Assembly: GCA_003427395.1 (NCBI GenBank)
Contig: BFEA01000391.1
Coordinates: 303,998 to 337,402, forward strand
From: Chara braunii
Taxonomy: Eukaryota > Streptophyta > Charophyceae > Charales > Characeae
DNA: 33,405 bases
Direction: 5' to 3'
Numbering within the stretch: position 1 is the first letter of the stretch; each line of letters starts with the position of its first letter. The notes under the pieces were generated by a model. The model searched no databases, was not told where the DNA came from, and saw only the letters and a program-made list of their open reading frames with translations. Below are positions 1-9,053 of this stretch, piece after piece. Position numbers and translations under genes: made by a program.

Positions 1-118
1 TTTGGAAACTATATTAAACCAACTCCAATTTTATTACCGATAAATATTTTAGAGGATTTTACTAAACCACTCTCATTAAGCTTTAGATTATTTGGTAATA
101 TATTAGCTGATGAATTAG
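1..118 (+). pseudogene. atpI: plastid atpI fragment (ATP synthase CF0 subunit a)
   Basis: Frame 1 reads without a stop as an internal piece of the plastid ATP synthase membrane subunit a, including [14 protein letters not shown] and [15 protein letters not shown], which are hallmark stretches of atpI. The subunit lies in the thylakoid membrane and forms the proton channel against the c-ring. Only about 39 codons are present. The left side is cut by the window edge, and plastid similarity stops after GAATTAG at about position 118; the expected valine-rich continuation is absent and unrelated sequence follows. This is best read as a nuclear insertion of plastid DNA, or as a mis-assembly join. 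The gene identity is firm; the nuclear location is inferred from the retroelements that follow. Confidence 0.85.
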
Positions 119-633
119 CTAACTCGTTTTTGCGTCTTAGCTAGCTCAACGCTCAGAAGCTTGCGGTCGATATGTGAAAAATTCTTTTTTTTTTGGTGCT
201 GTCATTATTGTCTGCCCAGAGCGTTTTCGATATTCGTTATTTACGGTATGAGGCAGATGGCTGTTCCTCCTCGTTTCACACGCTCATCGAAAATAAAATT
301 TGCCACTTCTGAATGCAGTTGTGATGATGTTCACCTTCATGTGGACTGACGACCTCCATAAGCACTAGGCACGATTAACGCGGACAACACATGTCGTAGT
401 CCACTTTCACTTCCTCATATGGCGGTGTCGGACCAAATACCCTTACAAGGGTATTTGGCCATGCTTTTGCATTCGACACAGTGACGATGTTGGCTACCAT
501 GACGGAGCCAGTCTGGGATGGAAAGGGTGTGCCTGCTTTGGCGTGACACTTGAAACGAATTCCTCGGCCATTGAGGCAGGGGCAGATCGGTGAGAAAATT
601 TTGTTAGTATGCGAGCGCGTTATTGTGACGCGT
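119..633. other. unassigned DNA with one perfect hairpin
   Basis: I see no gene in this stretch between the plastid fragment and element A. The one clear structure is a perfect 12-bp inverted repeat with a 2-nt loop at 433-458 (arms CCAAATACCCTT and AAGGGTATTTGG). It is nested inside a second short inverted pair, GTGTCG near 425 and CGACAC near 474. The final four bases before element A are GCGT. Confidence 0.5.
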
Positions 634-637
634 TGTC

Positions 638-689
638 GGAGGGCGCGGTGTCCCGGCCCTCCTCCGTGTACCAAGTCCCTACTTGGTAC
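638..689. repeat. two adjacent hairpins at the 5' end of element A
   Basis: The first hairpin pairs GGAGGGC (638-644) with GCCCTCC (656-662) and is conserved base for base in element B (9058-9064 with 9076-9082). The second pairs GTACCAAGT (668-676) perfectly with ACTTGGTAC (681-689) around a CCCT loop and is seen only in A. Subterminal hairpins at the same offset in both copies suggest a role in transposition or RNA packaging. That role is inferred. Confidence 0.75.
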
Positions 690-1980
690 CACCCTCAGCT
701 TTAGTGCTGCGATCTGTAGCTATTCCCGAAACACTATGACACTTGGTACCTGGGCTGTACCATGACGTGGACCGGTCCTGCTTGGCGCCGGCCTCAGCAA
801 AAAGGTGCGCTGCAGGACTTTCCATTGGTCCACGCAGGCTCGGCGCCCTGCTGTACAGCAGAGCACTACCGGTCTGTGGCCGTGGTGGTAGTCGCCGGGC
901 TCGCCCTGGGACGCGAGAGCGAAGGGGCTGGCGCAGTCTTTTCTACTGCGCGCTGAATGCCCTTCTGCTAGGTTATGGGTCAGGTGCAAGAAAAACACCT
1001 AAAGGATGGGGACAAGGAAATGAAATTAAAAAGAGAAAAGAAAATGGAAAACCTGATCGGTACACGGATCACGACTGTTGCTTTAGTCCAGAGTAATCCG
1101 GCGACAGCTGTCCGCCTACTATTTTTACTGTCATTATTAACTTACATATTTTCAGAAGCGGGTTCATTCTCGGTCTCCGTCACTTCGTAAGGAGGCTAAC
1201 TGCTTGAGTTTCTAGTTCGGGTGGTGGTATTGCGGCCGAGGCAGGCCTAACCCTTTGAATATCACCTGTACCGGGTCTGTGCATCTAAGCTCCGCGCAGT
1301 AGGACCTAGCTATATTGGAGGCCCGGTACAGTGGGATCTGCGTGGACTTGTACCGCTATTCAGGCGGAGCTGTGGCGTGGAGGAAATTTGAATCGCCACC
1401 CTTTTCCTTTTATTATTATTATTGTTATTATTATTATTATTATTACCCTACCAGCTTTTGGATGCGGCTTCTCTTTTCGTTTTCTGTCACTTCGCGGGAA
1501 AGCCAACGGTTCAAATGTCTGGCTGTGGTCTACAGCCTGAGTTGGTCGGCCCCAGGCGTCCCGTCTTTGGACGGGCTCAGATTGAGCACCGCGCATTGAA
1601 GCCCCAAAAGAAGGGCGACCCGCGGCCGCTTCGATAGGAGGCTTATCACCCCCTTCGTGGAGGGTCATAAGCCCCTTCCTTGCCATCAGACACAGGTACC
1701 CGATGGGAGTAGACAGAAGCTGTATTTTAAAGGGGAAAATGCGATCGTCGGTTTCCCGTTATGGGACCAAAGTGCCGAACCTGTTGCCATAACACTAGGA
1801 TCTGGGACTGTCAAGAGCGAGGCTAGTTCATGATCGACCGATTGGGTTTTCGGCATGTGTGTTATTCTCTGAAAATTATTCGGTTTTAATTTACTGGTTT
1901 ATTTTAAAAACTTATTTGAAATCCGGTAAGGACTGAAAAGGACTAATCTGAGTCCTTCGTTCAGAACGCAGGGGACAGGC
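690..1980 (+). other. element A 5' leader, noncoding, conserved in blocks with B
   Basis: There is no convincing ORF here; open frames on either strand are not conserved in B. Blocks shared with B are a TGGCGCC heptamer at 783-789 (149 bases from the element start, 153 in B), a stretch at about 810-985 containing the perfect palindrome CTGCTGTACAGCAG (848-861), a TTA microsatellite at 1410-1446, and a hairpin with arms GGCTTAT (1640-1646) and ATAAGCC (1667-1673) followed by CCATCAGACAC. TGGCGCC resembles the start of a retroelement primer-binding site, but no LTR repeat accompanies it. Confidence 0.6.
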
Positions 1981-1981
1981 C

Positions 1982-1989
1982 TATAAAAG
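1982..1989 (+). promoter_or_regulatory. TATA box of element A
   Basis: TATAAAAG is a near-ideal eukaryotic TATA box, lying about 150 bases upstream of the ORF1 start codon at 2139. Just upstream is an AT-rich stretch (about 1860-1920), matched by an AT-rich stretch in B (about 10040-10090). The B copy has no equally good TATA at this place (only GCATAAGG), so the promoter may be decayed there. Confidence 0.6.
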
Positions 1990-2138
1990 GAAGAGGGAGT
2001 TGAGATATCATCCGCGGCCAGTAGCCTAGTGGTACACAGGCTGTACTGCGAACCCTGGTAGAAGAGTAGCATGCTATTGGAAGTGGGCGGTTTGTGCTGC
2101 GCTGTCTACCGGACGAGGGCTGGCTATTCCAAGTGGCT

Positions 2139-2663
2139 ATGGCGTTGCACGGTTATAGGCCTGGTAATTGGTATCACCAGGCCCGGTGGAAACCCATATC
2201 TGGGGAAGGGCCCTGAATCACAGTCATGCTCAACTACGATGGGGGTGATGAAGTGAGGATGAAGATTAACGTGGAAGGCGCTAAAGAGGTGGAGATGCGG
2301 ACTGATGGAAAACTGCAGGATGCGATCACGGAGGCGAAAGACCGTGTGGAGAGGCGCTGCAGGAGGGACGGAGTGACTGCAAGATTGCAGGTAACGGTCT
2401 CGTATCATGAGGCCGAGACCTCTATGGACACAGCGGACCTGGAACAGGCCCATCTGGACCGGGACTCGGGTGGGGAGAGTGAGATGAGCGAGGCAGGAGA
2501 TCGGGAAACGGACCTCAGGTCCTGGAATAGACCAGGCGAGATCCAGAGGCATCACCGAGCTGCGAAGCCGGTGGAAGAGGGACCTGAGGCCAGCTCTCGA
2601 CAGTTGGCGCCCAGAGGCCGCGGGACAGGTGAGGAGAAGAAAAGAGGAAAAAGACACGTGTAG
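2139..2663 (+). pseudogene. element A ORF1, one in-frame stop
   Basis: The ATG at 2139 aligns with the ATG of ORF1 in element B (10322). The product begins with a conserved LHGYRP block, reaches a TGA at 2214-2216 where B has a lysine codon, and continues in the same frame to a TAG at 2661-2663. The second block (VEGA, then a basic helix, then YHEAETS) is strongly shared with B. The C-terminal half is rich in Glu, Asp, Arg and Gln and ends in a Lys/Arg cluster. I do not recognise the family. Predicted shape: a beta strand, a long charged helix, a beta strand, then a disordered charged tail. The only internal ATG after the stop (2226) would give a 145-aa product lacking the conserved N-terminus. 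Confidence 0.6.
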
Positions 2664-5183
2664 AGGCAAAGGCAGACAACGGGGTCGACAAGGGGGTGTA
2701 CTCAGAGGTCAGCACGCGTGCAAGCCAGAGGGATGCGCTCTGAGAAAAGAGGGCGCGAGACAATAGCCAAGGTGTGGCAATGCGGTGAGGCAGCTACGAC
2801 GGCCTTGCTTGAAAGCGGCCCCAGGTGTGCGTATGGAGAGCAGTCAACGCGTGTGAGAGGGAGTGAGGCGGTTGACGTCAAAACTAGCGGGTTGTGCACG
2901 AGCGCAGAGCGTGAGGCTACCGCGTTCGTCAGAGAGGTGGGAAAACAAATGGGCTCTTAGAGTGGGACAGAGTATGAAACTGTGACCTGAGTACTCGGCC
3001 TACACGTGGCACGCTCATGCAGAGGGGAAGAAGTATCGGCATGGTGCACGAGTGACTAGGCACGCTCTTGAAGATCAAGACGAGTGGGCTAGCCGCGGGG
3101 AGACAAACAAGCGCGAGGTGGTTACGAGTGTGTACGGTCTATGCGTGGCGCGAGCTACGCGTGGACTGCCCAAGGAAGCAAGGCAAGAGAGGATCAAAGA
3201 ACGAGACAAGGGGAAGGCTTGCAATGTGGTTGACGACAACCGCTACCTACGCGCTTGTGTGAGGTATAAGCCAACTACAGTCGGCAGGAGAGAGAGAAGA
3301 GTGAGAGAAGAGAGGAGGTTGGAGAGAGGTTTCACATGCATAGTGTTGTTGATGTCGACTTTGCCCCCGTTTCTTGCGTGTTAGTTTGCCATCCTGGGAG
3401 GGATGTCTGTTCCCCTTTCTTGAAAGGTGTATTTTTGTCTCGAGAGAGAGATGCGACGATGTGTGTTGCAAAGGGGTGATGCGCAGTCGGGTGCACGAGA
3501 GGATTGCGTATTTGCATGGAAACTCTCCCTTACGCTTCACGGAGGTCAGCTTGCGTCCTTTTGATGACCGTTAACTCTATCAAATGTGTTGTATCTTGCT
3601 GGCGTGCAGAGGTTGTCGACAGTGAAGTGCTCATGGAATTGGACTCCTCTGACTCGCGCAAGAAAGGGGGGGACATGCGTATAAACGGGCATGCGGGGTG
3701 ATCTGCAGGCCTAGTTGGATCGGGCACTGTGTGAGGCTTTACGCCGTCAGAACGGTGATAAGATGAGGGAGAAGGACATGTTCCACGTTTTGTTGTTGAC
3801 GTCACCCGTCGCTGCACGTGCAAGACTTGACTCTTGATCTACTCTAAGACGATAGAAGTGACACTCGTGTGCTTATCACGTCGAGTGTTTTGTTGTAGCT
3901 ACCAGAAGCATTGAAGGACATTTATCTCATTCTTGATTGCTGATTCCTTTCTGTAGTGACGAAATACGAGCGGGGTAAGAAGTGATTTGTGACTCGATCA
4001 GAGCGTGGACACTTTGTCTCTTGCAGTTCATGCGTGATCTTACACGCGTCGTTTCGTAAGGTATAGATGGAAAGAGAACTTAATGGAATATTGAAAAGAG
4101 GTTGGCTTTCAGTTTCTATTACGAGGAATGTAACCGCTCTCACTCAGTTCATGCCTTCAGTTTCCTTTTTGCTTGCTAGGAGGTAGAGCTGCCAAAGAGC
4201 TCTCTTGGATTGTTCTTTCACGATCTCCGTTTCAGTTTCTCTCAACAGTTGCGTTTAATGTCAGATAGTGAACGGAGATTGTTGTCGTCCTCGTTAGGAT
4301 TCTTTATGGAAACTCTGTGTGATTAGAGTGTTGAGTACCGTTCTATAGTTCGGACCGGAGACCCTCCTCTCGGCATTAAGATTGATTGATGATGAGACTA
4401 ACCCTGTGAAAGTTTAGCTGGGGTAAGCCTTAGCATGATTCGTTGATTTTTGAGGCAAGGCTAAGGAGAGTACTGACTGATCTTGCAAGGCTCAACCCAA
4501 GCCTGCCTCTCGAATCTTCTGTCACAATGCGTGTTTTCGACTGATGGGTAGAAGGCGGGAACTGCTGCGGCAAATCACTTACCTTTTGGCAAAATACTTA
4601 ATGGACGGTGATTAATAAGATAAATAAAGGTTTTGATCAGTCAATTTTCTCCGAGACAGTTCAGAGAGGTGTTAAGGGCTTGATCTCGGATGACGTGAAA
4701 GCAAACGGCCCTTTTATATTACCTTAATAAACGCCCGGAGATTTTCTGGAAAGGATGGAGTCTTGAGCATGAGTTTAATGAACTGTATGAGTTCTGTTAA
4801 TGCCACTTTGAAGGCTGTGTGTGTCCAGACGTTACGAACCCGACTTTCTACTACGTAAAAAACACTGCACACTCAACTCATACAAATTGTAAACTACATC
4901 ATAGAAAACAGAAAAAGGGGAGGTAAAAATGGTATCAGTCAGATACTCAATGCTGGATATGAACTGAAATCGACACAGTTGGACCAGACAAAGCCGCGCG
5001 CAGGTTACCCCCCCCTCCTGCCAGAGGTTCTACTAGGAGCATGAATCAGTGAGCTCTCTGCGGACTGAGTGAAGGAACTACTCTGATACCCCTGGTGTTG
5101 TATCGTGATCTACCCGTAAAAGAAAGCAAAACCAAAGCTTATTTGATTGTTCTTGGGAAGCAGCAAAGCCTGATAGTAGCCCG
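2664..5183 (+). other. element A middle region, no supported gene
   Basis: About 2.5 kb without a frame that I can support. Small open frames exist but show no family motif and no clear counterpart in B. Purine-rich segments (GAGAG runs) dominate 2700-3500 and the sequence becomes T-rich from 3600 on. Long untranslated or decayed coding sequence are both possible. Confidence 0.4.
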
Positions 5184-5384
5184 ATGTGGCAAAGCGAGTT
5201 CAAATTAGAAAAGCCCCAACACTATTTTGGGCTTGAAAGTCTGCATCACTCTATTGCTCCTAGAGGCCCCTCCTTCGTGGCTCGCCGGCAAGCTATGTGC
5301 CAATGGCCAGGGGGCCTTAAGTCAGTGATACCTCTTGAGACGCTGGACGTTTATGACAGTCTGTCTAGAGGTTGTCACTGTTAG
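5184..5384 (+). CDS. hypothetical small ORF in element A
   Basis: An ATG-started open frame of 66 codons ending in the residues SRGCHC. It contains CQW, and a weak CQW-centred resemblance exists to the 68-codon ORF at 14871 in element B, which lies at a comparable distance upstream of ORF2. No domain is recognised. It could be the remains of a larger decayed ORF or chance. Confidence 0.2.
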   Translation: MWQSEFKLEKPQHYFGLESLHHSIAPRGPSFVARRQAMCQWPGGLKSVIPLETLDVYDSLSRGCHC

Positions 5385-5535
5385 GGGGCTCGAGCAGAAT
5401 AAGGTGGTCAGCTCAGACCGTCTCTTTGTCTGGGCTCAGCAAGTCCATCGGATCCGATCAATCTCCCAAAATTATATAGAAGAGTTTTCGTTGGATGCTA
5501 TCGAGTGTTAACCGTTTATCTGTTTTTTTGGCAAA

Positions 5536-5856
5536 GTGAATGAGGTGCGATGGCAGACTGATATTGCTAGTGAGGATAGATGGTCCCATACGTCCTGGAT
5601 CCAGTGTTCCGCCCTGAGCAGAGCGTCTGCACAAACTAAGACTCAGGACTGTCCTTTACCTGAAGAGGGGATCATCAAGGCCATCAATAATTTGTCTTAT
5701 TCTAAACCTAAGCCTCGGAGCGAGTATTTGGGGTTGACAGTGAACGGTTATTATTTTCCCCTTCTTACTAATCCGGTATCAGGCGATTTACGGGAGGTTG
5801 GTGGACAGACTAGCTACTACGAAACTTTCCCTGAACTCATCGTGACTGATCTCTGA
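5536..5856 (+). other. open reading stretch without ATG in element A
   Basis: A 106-codon open frame with balanced amino-acid composition, ending in TGA just before ORF2. It has no ATG near its start. I found no clear homologous open frame in element B, so coding status is unsupported. It may be a fragment of an ORF that once led into ORF2. Confidence 0.2.
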
Positions 5857-6054
5857 GGAATAGGGAAAGGAGGGGCCTCTGGACATCATCAGAAGAGGGA
5901 TTGCGGTTGAAACGTATATTACCCCACTGCAGCCGAGTCAGTGAGGGCGACTGAGAAAACCATCTTACTCAGAATAATCAGTCAGGTCGAGATGTCCATC
6001 TGAAAACAGTTGTTGCTGTTTCTCGTAAGGATACGGTCTATCATCCCTAATGCA

Positions 6055-6327
6055 ATGGGTACTTGCAGAAAGGAGGGAAGTGGTATTACAGTAAGAGAGA
6101 CTTGCACGTTGCATCAAGATAAGACAGAAGGTTGGGAAAGAATAGTCACTAATGAGTTTCACAACCATATGAGGACAATGATGAAGGAAGCTTTAAAATT
6201 AGTGAGAGATCAGATAACTGTTGAGTACATTCTCTACATCTATGGAACAGACGGAGAACTGCACATTACTCTGTCGACCGTAGGTTCAATTGAGGGAGCA
6301 AGAAGAGTTATCTGTGGTTATCAGTAG
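6055..6327 (+). CDS. element A ORF2, conserved protein of unknown function
   Basis: Ninety codons from the ATG at 6055 to TAG at 6325-6327, uninterrupted. Shared with B are TVR.TCTL, TEGWE, a helix with H.H...MM..AL..VR, then IEY/VEY..YI, DG.LH and SVGS or TVGS followed by GARRV or EARKV. The layout is strand, amphipathic helix of about 25 residues, strand, strand, helix, so it is likely a small compact alpha/beta domain. No known family is recognised. Frame preservation between two diverged copies supports real coding. The same-position stop in both copies (CAG TAG here, CAG TAA in B) marks the natural end, although some similarity continues beyond it. Confidence 0.55.
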   Translation: MGTCRKEGSGITVRETCTLHQDKTEGWERIVTNEFHNHMRTMMKEALKLVRDQITVEYILYIYGTDGELHITLSTVGSIEGARRVICGYQ

Positions 6328-6502
6328 AGGAGTTCAATCCTTACTCTCAAAAGAAGTGAACATGTATCAGATAATGACAAACTACAGTGGGATAAAAACT
6401 GACCAGTTCCAATCAGATATACAATACATTTGCAAGACGTAAACAGCAGTCAAACCAGCCATCGAGTTTGAGACAATCATAGAAAAGACGATTATCACGT
6501 CC

Positions 6503-6589
6503 ACGAGTACAGTCCAGTTACCTACGGTCCGCGAGTCAGTGTTGATCAATACCAATCGGGTTGCATTCAAGGAAGCAATTCAGTATTAG
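6503..6589 (+). pseudogene. truncated first copy of the ORF3 N-terminus in element A
   Basis: Twenty-eight codons matching the first 28 of ORF3 in element B (STVQ, ESVL, FKEAIQY), with ACG where B has the ATG start and TAG (6587-6589) where B has CAG. Both changes are C/T transitions. Homology then stops, and about 370 bases later a complete but different ORF3 N-terminus begins at 6966. Element A therefore holds a dead start of one ORF3 and a second ORF3 behind it. Confidence 0.6.
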
Positions 6590-6965
6590 TTTTTCAGCGC
6601 ACAACCCTCCAGCAACATTCAAACAACTTTCGAACGGCACGTGAACAACACTCAAAGAAAAGAAAAACACTCTAACGAGCAATCAGTCAGCAATCTCAGC
6701 AATCGATCAGCAATTGATCAGCATTCAGACCAGCAATTGATCAGCATTCAAACCAGCAATTGATCGAAACAACACTCAGAACAGGCGTCCAGGACAGCAT
6801 TCGAAAGGGCATTTATGCAACATTTAAACAAGCGACCAGGGGCTTGCCAGTCCATTAGCATTTGACGATTGTTTAGTGGACACCGTCTGATTCGGCCTGC
6901 AACGGATTTCTGTCAGTTAAGCACAGTCTCTTTACCTTTTATCAAGAGTAACTATTTACCAATAA
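6590..6965 (+). other. A-specific spacer with a 23-bp tandem repeat
   Basis: No gene. This stretch is absent from B at the corresponding place. It holds an imperfect tandem repeat at 6708-6766, built on CAGCAATTGATCAGCATTC (period 23, about 2.5 copies), and further CAATC/AACA-rich sequence. It may be the 5' untranslated part of the second ORF3. Confidence 0.5.
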
Positions 6966-7619
6966 ATGAGAGATATCAACCCCATTACAGTTGACCATCA
7001 GGTCCTTCACAACCTCAATTCGATTGCCGCCAGAGAGAGTTTTCCTTACAAGTACGTCAGGATTGATGGGTTCAAGCGTGAAGACCTGTCTATTTTCATC
7101 GTTCTCACTGAGTTCGCTGAAGGTACGGTCAGCGACCTATGGATCTTCCTGAAGAAGGGGAACGAGACACACCCTCATTTTGATGCAGTGTGGGCAGCAG
7201 CAGTCGGGTATGTGTAGTGGAAAGCTGAGAGGCTCCAGGGGAACACAAAGCTAGTCTATAGCTTTGGCCCTAAGCTTTTCGCTGACTATCCCAAACCACC
7301 GGTCCCATACTATCTTACGGACGACTCTTACTGGGGTGGACTGGTGGACTTGGCCAAGAGATACGTGTCGCCAGCAGAGATTGACTACGAGGCGGTGACA
7401 GAACCCTCCGAGTTTCCGCATCTCAGGAGGGGCGTTTTCTCTCAGCCATATCTCCCCACACTATGGGAGGAATTTTGTGCCATGCTTGACTTTCGTATCA
7501 TGGGACTTGGCTGGAAGTGTTTGGAACTAGTGGGCTTCAGGTGGCTTTACATTCAAAAGCCACAACCTCAGAGAGTACGAAGACATGGCAAGAGGCCCAG
7601 ACGACAGGCAACAAAGTGA
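6966..7619 (+). pseudogene. element A ORF3, one in-frame stop
   Basis: Frame from ATG 6966 to TGA 7617-7619, 217 codons, matching ORF3 of element B almost end to end. A single TAG at 7215-7217 (codon 84) falls next to a position where B has glutamate. The C-terminal 75 residues are by eye about 75-80 percent identical to B (FPHLRRGVFSQPYL, LWEEFCAM, DFRIMGLGWKC, GFRWLYIQ and a basic end QPQRVRRHGK). The first 30 residues are much less alike. The basic tail suggests nucleic-acid binding or nuclear import. No known family is recognised. Confidence 0.65.
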
Positions 7620-7925
7620 CAGATGAAGAGTGAAGTTCTGAGGGTTGAGTGAGGACTCTTGATTGGTGCTGGCCATGCTCTCTTCCGTATGTACTTTCTG
7701 AGACTATTATGAGTTCTCATTCTTCCCTCATTCATTTGACCTTATCATTGTTCCAGTCAGTCAGTCATGCCTCTTGCATTGTTCTTGTTCTGATGATTGC
7801 TTTTGTGGATAATTATGTCACAGTTCTCAAAATCAGATTGACATAATTGATGCATGCATAGCACCCCATAATTTTATGATTATTTATTTGCATGATTCTC
7901 CGCTGCTCCGAATGAAAATAAAAGA
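7620..7925 (+). other. element A 3' untranslated region, conserved with B
   Basis: This noncoding stretch aligns well with 16298-16600 in B: GAGTGAGGACTC, GGCCATGCTCTCTT, CTGAGACTATTATGAGTTC, and an AT-rich end with ATTTGCATGATT. Conservation outside an ORF suggests a functional 3' end of the element transcript. Confidence 0.6.
7917..7922 (+). terminator. AATAAA polyadenylation signal, element A
   Basis: AATAAA about 300 bases after the ORF3 stop, followed by AGATTC. Element B has the same hexamer and context at 16591-16596. Confidence 0.6.
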
Positions 7926-8143
7926 TTCATAAGTGACGAAGGAGGAACAGTAGTAGAGAAGGAGGGAAAGACCGAGAGAAGTAAGGAAACCATAGCCGAG
8001 GAAGGTGAAGGGAAAAAAAAAAAAAAAAAAAAAAAAAGAGGAGAAAGAAGATAATCGGGGTGAAAGAGAAGAAAAAGGCGAGGAAGGAGAAAGAAAGGAG
8101 GGAGAAGAGAAAGCGGAGGTTGGTGAGGAGGAAGAAGACGACA
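7926..8143 (+). repeat. purine-rich tail of element A with a 25-A run
   Basis: Strongly GA-rich plus strand, including an uninterrupted A run at 8013-8037. It has no alignable counterpart in B although it occupies the same place. CGACA at 8139-8143 is the candidate element terminus. Confidence 0.5.
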
Positions 8144-8619
8144 GTCGTAGCCGGGTGAAGCGTTGACCGGAGTTGATCGGGAGTTGACCGGAGTTAATCG
8201 GGAGTTGACCGGAGTTGACCAGGAGTTGACCTCAGCCTTGACCAAGCATTGACCGGAGCTGCTGACCGTCAGTTTGACCAAGCTAGAGTTGGTATACTCT
8301 CGCTAAGCCTTCAGCCTATCCCCTCGCCCTATGGACGTGCACATACCCTGTGGTACTTGCTGAGTCTGTCTGTCACTTCTTTCAACATCGAGTCTCTTCT
8401 GTCTAGGTGTAGGAACTTTGTGGATGAAGGATAGGGCCTTGTTGACCAAACCCACACGGGCTGAGTAGGGCTAAAGGCCGTGTCTGGTGACTCGACTGTC
8501 CCGGAGGACACGAACCCTCCCAAGGACCGGTACTGACCGGCGGGCTGCTCGGTGTGGCACGGTAAGCCCAAAATCTGAGTTGTGGGCTGCACAACAGGCC
8601 GTCTAAGTCTTGAGAGGAC
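8144..8619. repeat. minisatellite and leader upstream of the Ty3 gag
   Basis: 8160-8260 is an imperfect short tandem array built on GTTGACCGGA and GTTGATCGGGA (period 10-12). The rest (8270-8619) shows no gene and probably belongs to the untranslated leader of the Ty3/gypsy element whose gag begins just after. I found no primer-binding site or LTR here that I could defend. Confidence 0.5.
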
Positions 8620-9053
8620 TTGTTGATCGCGTCGTCCTCTTTGCGGCGTTACATAATTCCTGAGGAGTTACGGAGGGCCTGGACTGAACATCATCCGTCT
8701 GTTAGGGGCCAAGATGTGGCCCTTAATTCCATCCGGACTGGGTTTAAAGAGTTTGCGCGCAACGTGATGACTCACATTGGGACAGAAGTTAAGAGACTGA
8801 AGGAAGGCGCAAACAGATTCTGCGCAGGCGCCAAAGTAGTAGTCGCGGCAGAAAGCGAGAGTCATCCAAGGAGCCTGTTAAGCTCAAATTTCCTGATTCT
8901 TATAGTGGGAAAAAGGACGACAACTTTGATAACTGGGAGGTCAGTGTTAACACATACGTGTATTTGCAGCACATAGCGCCAGAGGAACATGTCCTCGTGG
9001 CCTTCCATGCACTGAAGGATGAAGCGGCTAGCTTTGCCAGGTCCCTTGCGCGC
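8620..9053 (+). pseudogene. gag: Ty3/gypsy gag, N-terminal part, cut by element B
   Basis: The first half reads ALNSIRTGFKEF and VMTHIGTEVKRLKEGA. After a frameshift near 8840 the frame continues as KLKFPDSYSG, DNFDNWEVSVNTYV and FHALKDEAASFARSLAR. This is a Ty3/gypsy capsid N-terminus of the retrotransposon-gag type (NW..W-like core followed by an alpha-helical region). Codons run cleanly to CGC at 9051-9053, then element B begins. The continuation is at 16793. The true start codon is not clear because the region upstream is noncoding and the first half of this ORF is degenerate. Confidence 0.75.

Larger units (their letters stand above)
634..8143 (+). mobile_element. element A: unclassified 7.5-kb mobile element, first copy
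   Basis: This is a diverged full-length relative of element B. Shared in the same order are the terminal hairpin, a palindrome CTGCTGTACAGCAG, a TTA microsatellite, a GGCTTAT/ATAAGCC hairpin, ORF1, ORF2, ORF3, and an AATAAA followed by GATTC. It begins TGTCGG at 634. The right end is less certain: CGACA at 8139-8143 mirrors the start and lies a similar distance beyond AATAAA as in B (221 versus 192 bases), but the flanks (GCGT left, GTCG right) do not form a convincing target duplication. I recognise no reverse transcriptase, integrase or transposase. All three ORFs here carry damage or lack independent support, so this copy is probably inactive. Confidence 0.6.

Noticed and set aside
743-1096. 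Open frame of 117 codons in the element A leader, and its antisense partners
   Set aside because: Frames are not preserved in element B although the DNA is similar there; the conservation follows palindromes rather than codons.
2022-2058. tRNA-like sequence (TAGCCTAGTGG box A and a GCCT/AGGC arm) just after the element A TATA box
   Set aside because: No matching B box or acceptor stem at the right distance, and it is not conserved in element B.
2226-2663. Internal ATG at 2226 as the true ORF1 start in element A
   Set aside because: Similarity to B extends upstream in the same frame to 2139, so the TGA at 2214 is a mutation and 2226 is not the original start.
6325-7217. Alternative genetic code with TAG/TAA read as an amino acid
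   Set aside because: The displaced stops replace different residues (Lys, Glu, Gln, Tyr-like positions), the long pol frame has none, and normal ORF ends use the same codons. Decay explains them better.
8139-8147. Clear target-site duplication for element A
   Set aside because: Bases before 634 (GCGT) and after 8143 (GTCG) do not match, so the right end of A remains a candidate only.
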